DNA from: Clarkia xantiana subsp. parviflora
Taxonomy: Eukaryota; Streptophyta; Magnoliopsida; Myrtales; Onagraceae
Assembly: GCA_036873135.1 (NCBI GenBank)
Contig: JAPTYO010000017.1
Span: 16,306,001 to 16,370,000, forward strand
Direction: 5' to 3'
DNA length: 64,000 nucleotides
Positions within the stretch are counted from its first letter, which is position 1. Each line of letters begins with the position of its first letter. Made by a program: the position numbers and the translations under genes. A model generated the notes under the pieces. That model saw nothing but the letters and a program-made list of their open reading frames with translations. It had not been told where the DNA came from and searched no databases. Below are positions 1 through 10,439 of this stretch, in pieces.

Positions 1-39
1 TTGGGTGGCCACACCCGACCTCCCCTAGGAGAGATCGGG

Positions 40-240
40 TCAGCCGACCCGATCTCTCCTAGGAGAGATCGGGTGGACCAACCCGATCTCTCCTAGGAGA
101 GATCGGGTGGACCAACCCGATCTCTCCTAGGAGAGATCGGGTCGGCCAACCCGATCCCTCCTAGGAGGGATGGGGTTGGCCAACCCCATCCTCCCTAGGA
201 GGGGTTGGCCAACCCCATCCTCCCTAGGAGGGGTTGGGTG
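40..240. repeat. Palindromic ladder inside the E1 LTR
   Basis: Alternating blocks of ACCCGATCTCTCCTAGGAGA and GAGATCGGGT form perfect or near-perfect inverted units centred on CCTAGG, about 35 bp apart. The right part uses a variant with ATCCTCCCTAGGAGGG. The same ladder with different copy number lies in both N3 LTRs (about 45355-45440 and 54315-54490). Confidence 0.85.
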
Positions 241-434
241 CCCTCACCCAACCCCTACCCTTGGGGGTCGGATTTCTCCCCCCCAAGGGCCCCTGCGCCA
301 TTTTCGGACACCCACACCCGGTTCACGTCGCCTACCTTCTCCGTATCCTAAGGTCCTAATTATGCGTTTAAAGGTTAATTAACTGTGTTTAAAGGTTAAC
401 GATGTCATTAAGCCACCTTAATGACACCGTTGCC

Positions 435-442
435 TATAAATA
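435..442 (+). promoter_or_regulatory. TATA box of the E1 LTR promoter
   Basis: TATAAATA lies on the plus strand in the context GCCTATAAATACCCC. The equivalent site reads on the minus strand in the N3 LTRs (near 45170 and 54125), which agrees with the opposite orientation of those copies. It lies about 95 bp upstream of the conserved R/U5 block. Confidence 0.6.
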
Positions 443-531
443 CCCCACCTCCACTATTCATTTGATCATCTTGGCAATTTGGATTATTTTGCTCTGACAT
501 CTCTCTAGTTTATCTCTCTAAGAAGAATACT

Positions 532-586
532 GACTTAGGCATCGGAGAGGGTTCACCAGGCACCACCCCCCCCCCTCCGTGTCTGG
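532..586 (+). promoter_or_regulatory. Conserved R/U5 block and stem-loop (E1)
   Basis: A near-copy of the motif shared by all Tat-like LTRs here, GACTTAGGCATCGGAGAGGG at 532-551, is followed by arms CCAGGCAC (556-563) and GTGTCTGG (579-586). A poly-C tract lies between them. The single non-Watson-Crick pair is G-U on the plus strand, which is the transcribed strand of this element. The function is unknown. Confidence 0.6.
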
Positions 587-754
587 TACTGCCCCTTCTG
601 CAGGGTAGAAGGAGAGAAGAAGCAAAGGAAGAAAGGAAGGAAGGAAAGACATAGGCTAAGACAGGGCAACTCAGGAATACCGGATCACACACATCCCCAG
701 TAAGGAGTGAGATCAAAGCCGACCACCCGTTGACCTAGATCTCATAACCTAACA

Positions 755-1640
755 GCCCCCAAGAGCGTATCTTGAGAGTAGTTCTTATACTACGACACTC
801 GACGCCCCCAAGAGCGTATCTTGAGAGTAGTTTTCATACTACGACCCTCGACGCCCCCAAGAACGTATCTTGAGAGTGGTTTCCAAAAACTACGAATTTC
901 GACGCCCCCAGGAGCGTATCTTGAGAGTAGTGTTCATACTACGACCTTCGACGCCCCCAAGAGCGTATCTTGAGAGTAGTTATTACACTACGACCTTCGA
1001 CGCACCAAGAGCGTATCTTCAGAGTGGTTTCCAAAAACTACGAATTTCGACGCCCCCAGGAGCGTATCTTGAGGTACATTTGCAACCTACCAGATTCGAC
1101 GCCACCAAGAGCGTATCTTGAGGTAGAAAAAACACTACCAGATTCGACGCCCCCAAGAGCGTATCTTGAGGTAGATTTCAAACTACCAGCTTCGACGCCC
1201 ACCAGGAGCGTATCTTTGGTCTAACCTGAGCCCTCCGGGAGCATATCCTGTGAAACGTTAAGTGCCCTCCGAGAGCCTGTCTCGCGAATAGTTTTCGACG
1301 CCAACCAGGAGCGTATCTTTGGTCTAACCTGCGCCCTCCGGGAGCCTATCCTGTGAAACGTTAAGTGCCCTCCGAGAGCCTGTCTCGCGAATAGTTTCGA
1401 CGCCAACCAGGAGCGTATCTTTGGTTTAACCTGTGCCCTCCGGGAGCCTATCCTGCGAAACGTTAAGTGCCTTCCGAGAGCCTGTCTCGTGAACAGTTTT
1501 CGATACCAACCAAGAGTATATCTCTGGTCTACCTTTGCCCTCCGGGAGCCTATCCTGTGAAACGTTAAGTGCCCTCCGAGAGCCTGTCTCGTGATCAGAT
1601 TCGACGCCCACCAAGAGCGTATCTTTGGTTTAACAGTACC
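755..1640. repeat. Two-type minisatellite array of E1
   Basis: About 755-1225 holds roughly ten units of 49-51 bp built on CGACGCCCCCAAGAGCGTATCTTGAG-like sequence followed by short variable A/T-rich spacers. About 1225-1640 holds longer units of roughly 110 bp that add CCTCCGGGAGCCTATCCTG and CCTCCGAGAGCCTGTCTCG while keeping the GAGCGTATCT core. The whole arrangement recurs in inverted orientation in N3 at 48785-49690. Short ORFs across it are repeat artefacts. Confidence 0.9.
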
Positions 1641-2015
1641 ATGTATACCATTTAAAGGGTATCAGAAGAGATCATCGCACCATGCTCAGAAGGATCCAGT
1701 GAGAAAGTAATCTCAAATTAAAGTGATATGAAGAACACATAATGTTTTTTCTTGATGAAATAGCAGGTATGGCATGAAGGAAAACATGAAAGAAGAATAA
1801 GTAAAGGAAACACACCAAGAGAAGAGTCCATAATCAAAGGGGTATATACAAAAGCATGAGAAGCATTAATGTAAAGGCAAGCGAACCACGTAGTCAACAA
1901 CACAATGCGGCAAAGGAAAGTAACAACAGACACCACCATAATCTCAAAAGACACTCAACCCATTAAAGGGGAGAAGGAGTATAGTTATATACAAAGATAG
2001 CACGATGTAAACACA
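1641..2015. other. E1 internal non-coding spacer
   Basis: It matches N3 about 48540-48785 in reverse orientation, for example the shared segments ACCATTTAAAGGGTATCAGAAGAG-like and TTTTTTCTTGATGAAATAGCAGG-like. I see no coding signal. It lies between the array and the 3' end of the antisense ORF. Confidence 0.6.
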
Positions 2016-4387
2016 TCAATCAGAACCTTCGGGAGAGTCACCCTCACCCCCTGAAGCTGAGCCACCGGCAGAGATGGATGAAGAGGAGGAGTCTGAAGTA
2101 CCGATTTCCACAGGTGTAACATCCACCTGTGCAGGGGCAGGCTCGTCTGCAATAGCAGCCTGACCCCTCAGAACAGCCATGTAGCCAGTGGCGTATGGCC
2201 CGAAGTCACCAAGATCACCAACTGGAAACTGAGGATCAATGCGGAAAATATGATCAACCAGATACTCACCAAACTGGTTCATCTCCTGAGTGAGACGCGC
2301 GCTATAATCAGCAGTGAAGGCAGAGGAAGCCTTGTACTCAGACACTGCGACAATCCTCTCCTCTGCCCGGCACCTAGCCTCCAACTTCCGCAACTCCTCC
2401 GAGTGGAGCGAAGATGCAACCTCAGCCTCCCGGCGTAAACTACCCACGGTAGTCTCAAGCAAGGACACTTGGTCCCGGAGCTCCTGCATCTTCAAATCAG
2501 ATAAGCGCGCCTTCTCAGCTGCAGTGGCGAGCTCCGCCTTGAGAGAGACCTGGCTGTCCTCAAGGGTCTTCTTCTCGTCAAATAACTCGAGCACGAGTGA
2601 TGACATGTTCACCATGTCAGACATACCCTAACAATTCAAACAAGAGATGAGTAACTGAAAGACAACCAATATGAAAGTATAAAGAAGAAAAGCAAGGAAC
2701 AACTCACAGGCGCATAACGAGAGAGTACACCCTGAACAAAGCGCCGAGTCTCTCCAGGAGACTTGGGCTGAGCAACACGATCGCCAGGGGGAATGGCACA
2801 GCGGAGTACGCGGACGCCAACCTCAGGAGTCCGCAAAGAGGAGCTGCTAGCAAGGTGGAACTCCTTCAAACCAGCGAAAGGAGTCCACTCAGACCCAATA
2901 ACATCTTCATCAGTAAGACGCGCGAAATCCTTCCGACTTAAATTCGGAGGCCCACCTATACAAGCAAGGCAAGTCAAAGGAAAATATAAACATAGAAGGA
3001 TCAGTAACAAGGTAGAGATCATACCTGAGGACCGTGCCCTCGGCTGGGGGGCAGGGGAACCACCACCAACAGGTCGCTTCCGTTTGTCAGCCAGGGAAGG
3101 CACCTCTTCGACCATCATCTCCTTATCACGAGATAGGGTCGGAGGACGAGCAATAGGCGAAGCAGGATCCGCAGCTTTCTTCCTCTTAGCAGCCGAGGCC
3201 CCGGCCTCAGAATCAGATCTCCGCGGCTTGGACTTGGAAGGTCCAGAATCTCTGCCTACGGAGACGACCCTCTCGGTCACCAAGGGGAGCGCCCTAGCAA
3301 TGTAAGAAAAACATGATAAGGAAAACACAAGCTATACCATAAAGAAGCAAATAGGAGGAAGCATACCAGAGGCCCCAGCCTTCTTCCCAGGCATGGGGGA
3401 TTTCTTCAGAGTGGAACTAGAAGGAGCCTTCCTCTTGCTCAGGTCAACAGGGGCCCCCTGCACGTTATAGGTTTTTCCATGAAACCAACCTACAAAGGAA
3501 GAGCAGAAGGTAAATAAAGATGGGAAGACCAAGTGACATACCGAACCCCCGGAGTCAGGAGTCAAACTGATCCCGGCCTCGTAAAGATCCGTCTCAGTCA
3601 CTAAGGACACGGGACAGTACGATCGAGTCCTGTTGCTCTCATGAATGATCTTCATAGTCTCCAAATCAACGGAGGAGAACTCCCCAAAAGCAGGCCAACC
3701 ATCCGACCGATCTTCATTCAAGACCGACCAAGTGACGTATCGATCCGTAATGAAGAAGTAATGCTTGGCCCAGTGACTGGCCGAGTTGTGGCTCCGGGCC
3801 ACGAAGCGAAGAGAGGTATCCCACTCGACCCCACTCAACCCGAAATTAGCAAATCGGGGATCCTTGAAGGTCGGATGGCGAGTTACGAAACTCGCAAACC
3901 CCACCTTCGTCTGGTATTGGAACCGGTAGAAACATCGGAACAGAACGAGGGAGTACTTCCAGGAGTACCAATGGCACAACACCCGGAAGCCCACCCAGAC
4001 ACGGAGGGCACTGGGGGCAAGGTTCACAGGAGAAATCCTGAAGAACCTGCTCAACTCTATGAGGTCATCACAGTAAGGCAACCTCAACCCAAATCGAATC
4101 TGGGAGGGGTACACGTCACCGTCTCACGAGTATTCCCCAAGGAGGGGAGAAAAGGATACAGAGACTCATCTAGGGGACAGATATCTCCTAAGGTAACGTG
4201 CTCATTGTAATCGGACCTAGTGAGATGGTTCTCCGACAGGGCGGCGAGACCTAAGGCAAAGGTAGCAGGAAATCCCAAAGTTCGAATCAAGTTTCGACTA
4301 ACACCTCAGTATAGATCGCGACACTAAGCTAGCGATAGGAAAGGAAGTAATGCGACCAAAAAGGAAGAGAAAAGGAACTCACTCATC
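2016..4387 (-). pseudogene. Spliced antisense ORF of E1 (PF04195-like N-terminus, coiled-coil C-terminus)
   Basis: This minus-strand gene runs opposite to the E1 LTR. Likely exons, by frame and GT/AG sites, are about 4386 (ATGA then GTGAGT), about 4290-3542, 3489-3367, 3293-3025, 2955-2708 and 2627-2016 with a TGA stop. The first large exon aligns with the E4 antisense ORF (GLRLPYCDDLIEL against GIRFPFCGNLVEL; YFFITDR against YFFIRHS). It resembles the plant family annotated as putative gypsy-type transposon (PF04195). A middle exon is basic and Ser/Pro-rich. The last exon is a heptad-rich coiled coil of about 110 residues with an acidic Ser-rich tail. A frameshift lies near 4090, and two splice phases do not close in my reading, so this copy is probably broken. 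The product's role is unknown. Confidence 0.65.
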
Positions 4388-4445
4388 CTTCGGAGGATGT
4401 AACGCCTCTGTAGAGTCTGCGTGCGCGGACACCACCAGGAATACA
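4388..4445. other. Junction between E1 and E2
   Basis: On the minus strand the E2 integrase matches E4 up to the GVPRV region (about 4450) and then diverges abruptly. The sequence that follows leads straight into the probable first exon of the E1 antisense ORF. No LTR, PBS or polypurine tract lies at the join. E1 has therefore lost its 3' LTR and E2 the rest of pol and its 3' LTR, probably by illegitimate recombination or deletion. Confidence 0.6.
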
Positions 4446-7400
4446 CTCGAGGAACCCCATACCGGGATATGATCCGAGTTTGAAGGAACTTGAGGATCTG
4501 CTGCCCCGTCGTCTTGGCCAACGCCTTAGCCTCTATCCACTTCGAGAAGTAATCGATGGCCACGAGCAAATACTTGCACTGACCTTTTGCTTGTGGAAGA
4601 GGTCCCACCAAATCAATGCCCCATTGTGCGAAGGGCCAAGCGCTCCTGATGGACATCAAGTCCGCGGCAGGAGCCACGATATTCAGAGCGTATCTCTGGC
4701 ATGCATCACAGGATTGGACCATTGATGTCGCTTCCTTGTTCATCGATGGCCAGTAGTAGCCTAGATTCAACGCCTTCCTTACAATGGATCGGGCCCCTTC
4801 ATGACAGGCCGCGACTCCCTCGTGTAGCTCTCTCAGGATCCGATTCGTATCAGGCTCCGCCACACATTTCAGAAAAGGCTTTACATGCCCCCTCATGTAT
4901 AACTGGTTGTCCACCATCACGTAGTCGTTCGCGATTCGACGCAACCTGACAGCTGCCACTTCATCATCGGGGAGTGCCCCCGTAGTCAGGTATGTGACCA
5001 TCGGGGTCATCCAGGTGGGTTTCTCTTCTTCCTCCGATCCTGCTTCAATAGCGCAAACCTCCGTCGGATCGATGGTTGAGATAATCACTCTCTCCAGAAA
5101 GTGCACCTTCCGATTCTCCTCGGGGGCCACTCCCAGAGCAAACTTGCTTAAGGCATCTGCCTCCGTATTTTCTTCCCTCGGGATTGCCTCGATGTCGAAG
5201 CTTTTGAAGCTTCCCTTCAAAGTCTGCACCTCGTGCAAATACTTCCTCATTGTCGGGCTCTTGGCTTCATAGTTCCCCTGGACTTGATTCACGATCAAGC
5301 TGGCATCACACTTTACTTTTAAATGATCGACTCCCGTACCCTTGGCAATTTTAAGGCCCGTGATGAGAGCCTCATACTCCGCTTCATTGTTGGTGGCCCT
5401 AAACGTCAAGGCCAATGCATATCGCAAGGGTTCGCCTCCACCGGGCGGTATCAATATGAATCCTGCCCCCGATCCTTCTACACTCGATGAACCATCAGTG
5501 TACATCTCCCAAGTGCTCTCCTCTTTTGGCTGTTCTGGCTGTTCTGCTATCGGGACCTCCATGGTTGCCCCCTCTGCGGGACCCGCTTCTTCCAGATCGG
5601 GTGCCGTAGACTCAGCTATAAAATCTGCCAATGCCTGGCCCTTAATAGCGGTTCTCGGAGCAAAATGAATACGGAACTCCGTAAGCTCGATGGCCCATTT
5701 CACCAATCTCCCCGACGCCTCCGGTCGGTTCAAAAAGTGCTTCAAGGGCTGATTTGTTAACACCGTAACCTCGTGGGCATGGAAGTAAGGCCGTAGCTTT
5801 CGAGCGGCAATAATCAACGCAAAGAGATACTTCTCAATAGCGGGATAATTCATTTCAGATTTGGCAAACGCCTTGCTTACATAATAGACAAGCACTTGGT
5901 TGCCCTTGACAATCTTAATCAAAACAGAACTAACAGCAACTTTAGAAACAGCCAAATAGAGATAAAGCGGCTCGCCTGGAACCGGTTTCGCCAATGGCGG
6001 GAGGGTGCGGAGGTGCTGCTTGAGTGCTTGGAATGCCTCCTCGCACTTGTCGGACCATTCAAACTTCTTGTGGGCCCTTAGCACATCAAAAAATGGCATG
6101 GCCCTATCACTCGCCTTGGATAGGAATCGATTCATCGCGGCCAACCGGCTATTCAACACTTGAACCTCCCGATGGGTCTTCGGAGATTGCATCTCTTCGA
6201 TTGCTCGCAGCTTCTCGGGATTCACCTCGATCCCTCTCTGGCTCACCATGAACCCTAGGAATTTCCCCGAGTTCACCCCGAAAGCGCACTTGTCTGGGTT
6301 CAACCGAACCTGATGAAACTTCATCCGCTCAAACGCCGCCGCCAAGTTTTGGACAGGATCTCCTGCTTGTCGGGACTTCACGAGCATGTCATCCACATAC
6401 GCCTCCATAGTCTTTCCCAGCATTGATCAGTCCGAAGGGCATTACGTCGTAGTGATAGACGTCACTATCGGCATAGAAGGCTGTATGGGGGGCATCCTCC
6501 TTCGCCATCTTGATCTGGTTGTAACCAGAATAGGCATCCATGAAGCTCAGCAGCTCGTGTCCTGATGTGGCGTCCACCAACTGGTCAATCCTCGGGAGCG
6601 GATAGCAATCCTTCGGGTAGGCTTTGTTCAAGTCGCGGAAATCGACACACATCCGCCACTTCCCATTACTCTTTCGCACCAAGACTGGGTTAGCGACCCA
6701 AGTCTGGAATCGGAGCTCCTTGATGAATCCAGCGTCGAGCAGTCTTCCCACCTCCTGCTGGATCGCGACCCTCTTATCCGCGCCCATCGGACGCCTTCTC
6801 TGCGCGATAGGCTTGATCACGGGATCAATCTTCAGCTCGTGTACTATCACGTCGGGGCTGATTCCTGGCATATCGCTCGGGGACCAGGCAAACAGCTCCT
6901 TGAACTCCTTCAGGAGCTCGATCAGCTCTCGGGCTCTTTCCTCCGAAAAAGCAGACCCGATCTTCACCTTCCTTCGAAGTCCATCAATCTCGACCTCCTT
7001 CAGATCCTCCATGGGGGCGGGACAAACTCCTCTCGAGGATCGGCATCAGTCTGCAGGATAGCCATGGCTTCACTTCTTCTCCTTCGGGTGGCGTTAACAT
7101 AACACTTTCGCGACGCCACCTGGTCACCCTTGACCTCTCCGACCGCATTGTCAGTCGGGAACTTCATCTTCTGGTGGACAGTTGAAGCGACTGCCATGAG
7201 AGGGTTGATTGTGGTCCTCCCGATAATAGCATTGTATGTTCCCGCGGATTCTACCACGACGAAATCCACGTTCCGCCGTTCCATCTTCCAGCCACTACCA
7301 AACTCCACCAGTAAGGTAATCATCCCCAACGGATAGGAAGTCGATCCAGAGAATCCCACCATCGGGAAGTTCACCTGCGTCAGGTCCTTCTTCGACTTTC

Positions 7401-9380
7401 CCATGGCCTCCAAGGCGTCCACGAAAAGAATGTCGGAGGAGCTCCCTCCGTCTATGAGGATCCGCTTCATCTCGAATCCGTCCACGTCCAAGGTCACGAC
7501 CAAGGCGTCATCGTGGGGGCTCTCCACGCCTATCAAATCCTCCGCTGAGAAAGAAATCACCATTTCTTCCTTTAGAGTCCACGACCGGGACCTCTTGCCT
7601 AACACCACAGCAGCAGAGATGCGGGAAGCATAATTCTCCCGAGAAGCGGAGGTGTCACCTCCCGCTGCCATTCCTCCGTGAATGACGTTAATGGTCCCTC
7701 GCCTCTCCTTACGGGCACCAGAACCGGAGGGTTCCGAGTCAACCTTCTTCTTCTTTGGAGATCGATCGCGAGACTTGGAACGGGATCGTGACCGAGTCTT
7801 GGAACGGGATCGGCACCTTCCCCTTCCGACGAACTCCTTAAGCTTCCCCTTCTGGATCAGCTTCTCTATCTCCTTCTTCAGCTCCCGACAGTTATCCGTG
7901 TCGTGACCATTGGCTCGATGGTACCGACAGTAACGATCGGAGCGGCCTCCCAAGAACTCACCTTCTTTCCTCGGGGGGTATCGAGCGAGACCCTGCCGAT
8001 CCATCACAGCTAGCACGGAGGTCATCGAGCTGTTGATGGGAACACTACGACCCTCGCGGTTATCCTTCCTTGGAGGACGCTTGTCCTCCCTTCTCTCGGG
8101 ACGACCACGGCTGCTACTCCCCTCCGATTTGTCGCTCCCTTTGCGATCATCCGACAGCTTGGACGATGGCTTTCCTCTTCCTGACTTCGGAGGATCAAGC
8201 TCTCCGGCAGAAATCTTTGACTCCTTGACGTCGATTTGCTGCTTCACCCTCGCTTGCAGGGCCTCCATACTCCACACAGCCTTCGCGGCTACGCTATGCA
8301 TCAGATCGGAACCATAAGGAGCAGTCAGGTTCCGAAGGAAAGTGCGGATGGTCTCACCCTACGATATCTCTTCATCGATCTCCGCAGCACTAGCAGTGAA
8401 CCGTTGGTAGTAGTACGCCAACGATTCATCGGATCTCTGCACCACCTGGGTTAAAGACCTCACGCTCTTTAGGAGACGCCTCCGACCTTGATATTGCTTA
8501 ATGAAACGATCGTGCATATCAGCCCAGCACGTAATGCTTCCCGGCGGTAGGCTGAAAACCACGTCATGGCTCTTTCTCCCAAGGTGATCGGGAACAACGA
8601 ACATATGAGATCATCACTCGAAGTCCTACCCATACAGGCCTGGACATGTCTCTGAACATGGCGAACCGGGTCCCCTTCACCATCATACTCCTTAATGGTC
8701 AGAATAACTAGCCCGGGCGGGGCGACGATATCTATCAGTCGTGGAACGAAAGGGTGAGTGGATCGGTCCCTTAGCTCCGATGTCATTTTCTTCTGGTCAC
8801 CCATACAGATGTTGACAATTTTTACCACCTGACCGGGGGTGATGGGGCCATTCAGGGGAATGGTCCTGTGTTGCACGGGTCCGGGACCATCCACCACGAA
8901 TTTCTCCGAGCGCGCGGGCTCCTTGCCCTTATTCCTGGGCTGAACCTCCTGAACCTCCTGTTCTTCTGGAACCACCCTTGGAGGAGGTGGAGGTAACTCT
9001 TCTCGCGGGGACAACTCCTCCGCCCTCCTGGCAGCCTCTCTCTCGTCCAACAGAGCCTCCATGGCTGCCAAGAACATAGGCATAGCATCTGCTACTGCTT
9101 TGGCCAACTCCGAGTTTGAAGAAGAGCCTACTTCCCTTCGCGGGATTTCCTCTCTGTGCCCCACCGGGTTTGGGGGAGCATCCACCTCCCTTCGCGGGAT
9201 ATCTTGCCTGTTCAGCGTCGTGTCTCGGACTGAGACCTCATCATCGCCATGCCCCCCTGTCTGAGAAACAGCAGGGTACTCACCTTGTTCAGCAACATGT
9301 TCCAGCAACGGGGAATTCACAGTTCCAGCGGGGCGAGAACTGCCGGCCTGAACTTGTTTCTTCTTGCCACCACCGGCCAT
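4446..9380 (-). pseudogene. Decayed Tat gag-pol polyprotein of E2
   Basis: The five minus-strand ORF pieces are collinear with the intact E4 polyprotein. Gag starts with MAGGGKKKQ at 9380 and loses frame near 8490. A TAG stop follows DEEIS near 8357. The piece 8301-7000 has the zinc knuckle (C-x2-H-x4-H-x4-C), an Arg/Ser-rich tract and the protease motif LIDGGSSSDIL. A frameshift falls near 7010. RT begins in 7012-6389, then about 17 residues are deleted after GLINAG before the YVDD piece. The last frame, 6423 to about 4446, carries YVDD, two RNase H domains (the second with MYTDGSS) and the HHCC part and start of the integrase core. Integrase is cut before its second catalytic Asp. With these breaks it cannot make a full polyprotein. 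Confidence 0.9.
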
Positions 9381-9414
9381 TGATCTGGTAGAAACTATTT
9401 TGGCTTTTTGTTAG

Positions 9415-9434
9415 GTTCCCACAGACGGCGCCAA
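9415..9434 (-). promoter_or_regulatory. Primer binding site of E2
   Basis: Reading on the minus strand directly after the LTR is TTGGCGCCGTCTGTGGGAAC, the TGGCGCC-type PBS typical of plant Ty3/gypsy elements. The same sequence follows the E4 5' LTR at 62105-62086. I do not assign the tRNA. Confidence 0.8.
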
Positions 9435-10173
9435 TGTTGGATCACGGGCGAAGCTCCGTTACGTTCTTGACGGAAAGCTTGAATCCCTGGGCTCCGCGTA
9501 ATCCTGCAAAAAGGGGATGACCTGGGTGGTGACCCAGAATCCCTCTCCGATGCTTAAATGAGTATCTGATCAATGGGGTGGTAAGCAGTAATCTAAGTTC
9601 GTATTAGAGAATGTGTTTTCTGAGGTAACTTCCTCCTTTATATAGGAGGGGAAGTTAATCAGTTACCTGTGACCGTGGCTGGCCGTTTTACCCATGATTC
9701 CGTATATCTCGTTCGGGATTCCGTGTATCTCGCCCCACGCTCCGCGTATCTCGCCCATACTCCGCGTATCTCGGGCACGCCCTGCGTATCTCGGGGGAGG
9801 TTATCTATATCTCAGCCGTCTCCCACTACTCTTATCTAGTAAGCGGGTTTCTCGGCCTTATCCTCTGATCACAAGTCCCAACTCTTGTCGGGGACTCCAG
9901 AGTTATCTCATTCTAGGTCACCACCCAGGACCTTTTGTCTCACGAGACAGGTCCAGCCTCCCCGGGGCTTTATTATCGGGGCCTTTACAAAGGCATATCG
10001 GGGCCTACTCAGAGGCTTCTTGTCGGGAACATTCAGTTCATATATCTGGACCGCTAGGGTCGGAACCCTTCATACTGGGCTTTTGGGCCTTCCCGGCCTT
10101 TCACGAGGCCCATTGGACTTACTCGCCGTCTAATGACTGTTAACGGGGCTAACGATTACATCGGAACCCATCA
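9435..10173 (-). mobile_element. 5' LTR of E2
   Basis: The LTR is 739 bp. On the plus strand it starts TGTTGGATCACGG and ends CCCATCA, so on the sense (minus) strand it starts TGATGGG and ends CCAACA. It shares its start, end and layout with the E4 LTRs. The following bases GACAT (10174-10178) would be one copy of the target duplication; the partner copy is lost with the 3' end. Imperfect subrepeats of about 20 bp with CGTATCTCG lie at about 9700-9800. The conserved R/U5 block is at 9541-9560, with stem arms CTGGGT (9522-9527) and ACCCAG (9532-9537). Confidence 0.88.
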
Positions 10174-10439
10174 GACATACTTGGAACTTTTGGACTTAAA
10201 AAATCAAAAACTCAAACTCGACTTAGAAAAAAAGTCCTGCCCCACCGGGCGGGAGCTAATTTTCGGATCGAATTCGTCCGACTCTTCGAGATTTCGGGAT
10301 CTCCGATATTTATACTCCGCTCTAGACCTAGGGTTGGACTCTTCACGAAAACAAAACCTAAGGTTAGTACCCACTTCCAACTTGTGCTGGGTCGGACCGG
10401 ACGAAGCGCTGCGGTACAATTTCGGTTTGTAGCCGCTTT
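10174..10439. other. Flanking non-repetitive sequence upstream of host gene
   Basis: No ORF, LTR or repeat is recognised. It lies between the E2 LTR and the presumed 5' end of the host gene and may hold the remaining native promoter. GATATTTATACTCC near 10308 is a weak TATA candidate. Confidence 0.3.

Larger units (their letters stand above)
1..754 (+). mobile_element. LTR of Tat-like element E1 (5' end cut by window edge)
   Basis: The stretch ends in CCTAACA at 754 and matches, in reverse orientation, the LTRs of N3 at 44730-45620 and 53678-54671. Shared parts are the palindromic GATC-rich ladder, the CCTTTAAACACAGTTAATTAACC-like block, the TATA region and the poly-C/poly-G tract. The orientation is plus-sense: the TATA box at 435-442 reads on the plus strand. 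The LTR start, expected to be TGATGGATAT, lies outside the window. No TGGCGCC-type primer binding site follows 754. The internal sequence instead starts directly with the tandem array, so the PBS and 5' internal region seem to have been deleted. Confidence 0.85.

Noticed and set aside
870..1614. Several 60-80 codon ORFs on both strands
   Set aside because: They lie wholly in the E1 minisatellite and repeat with its period.
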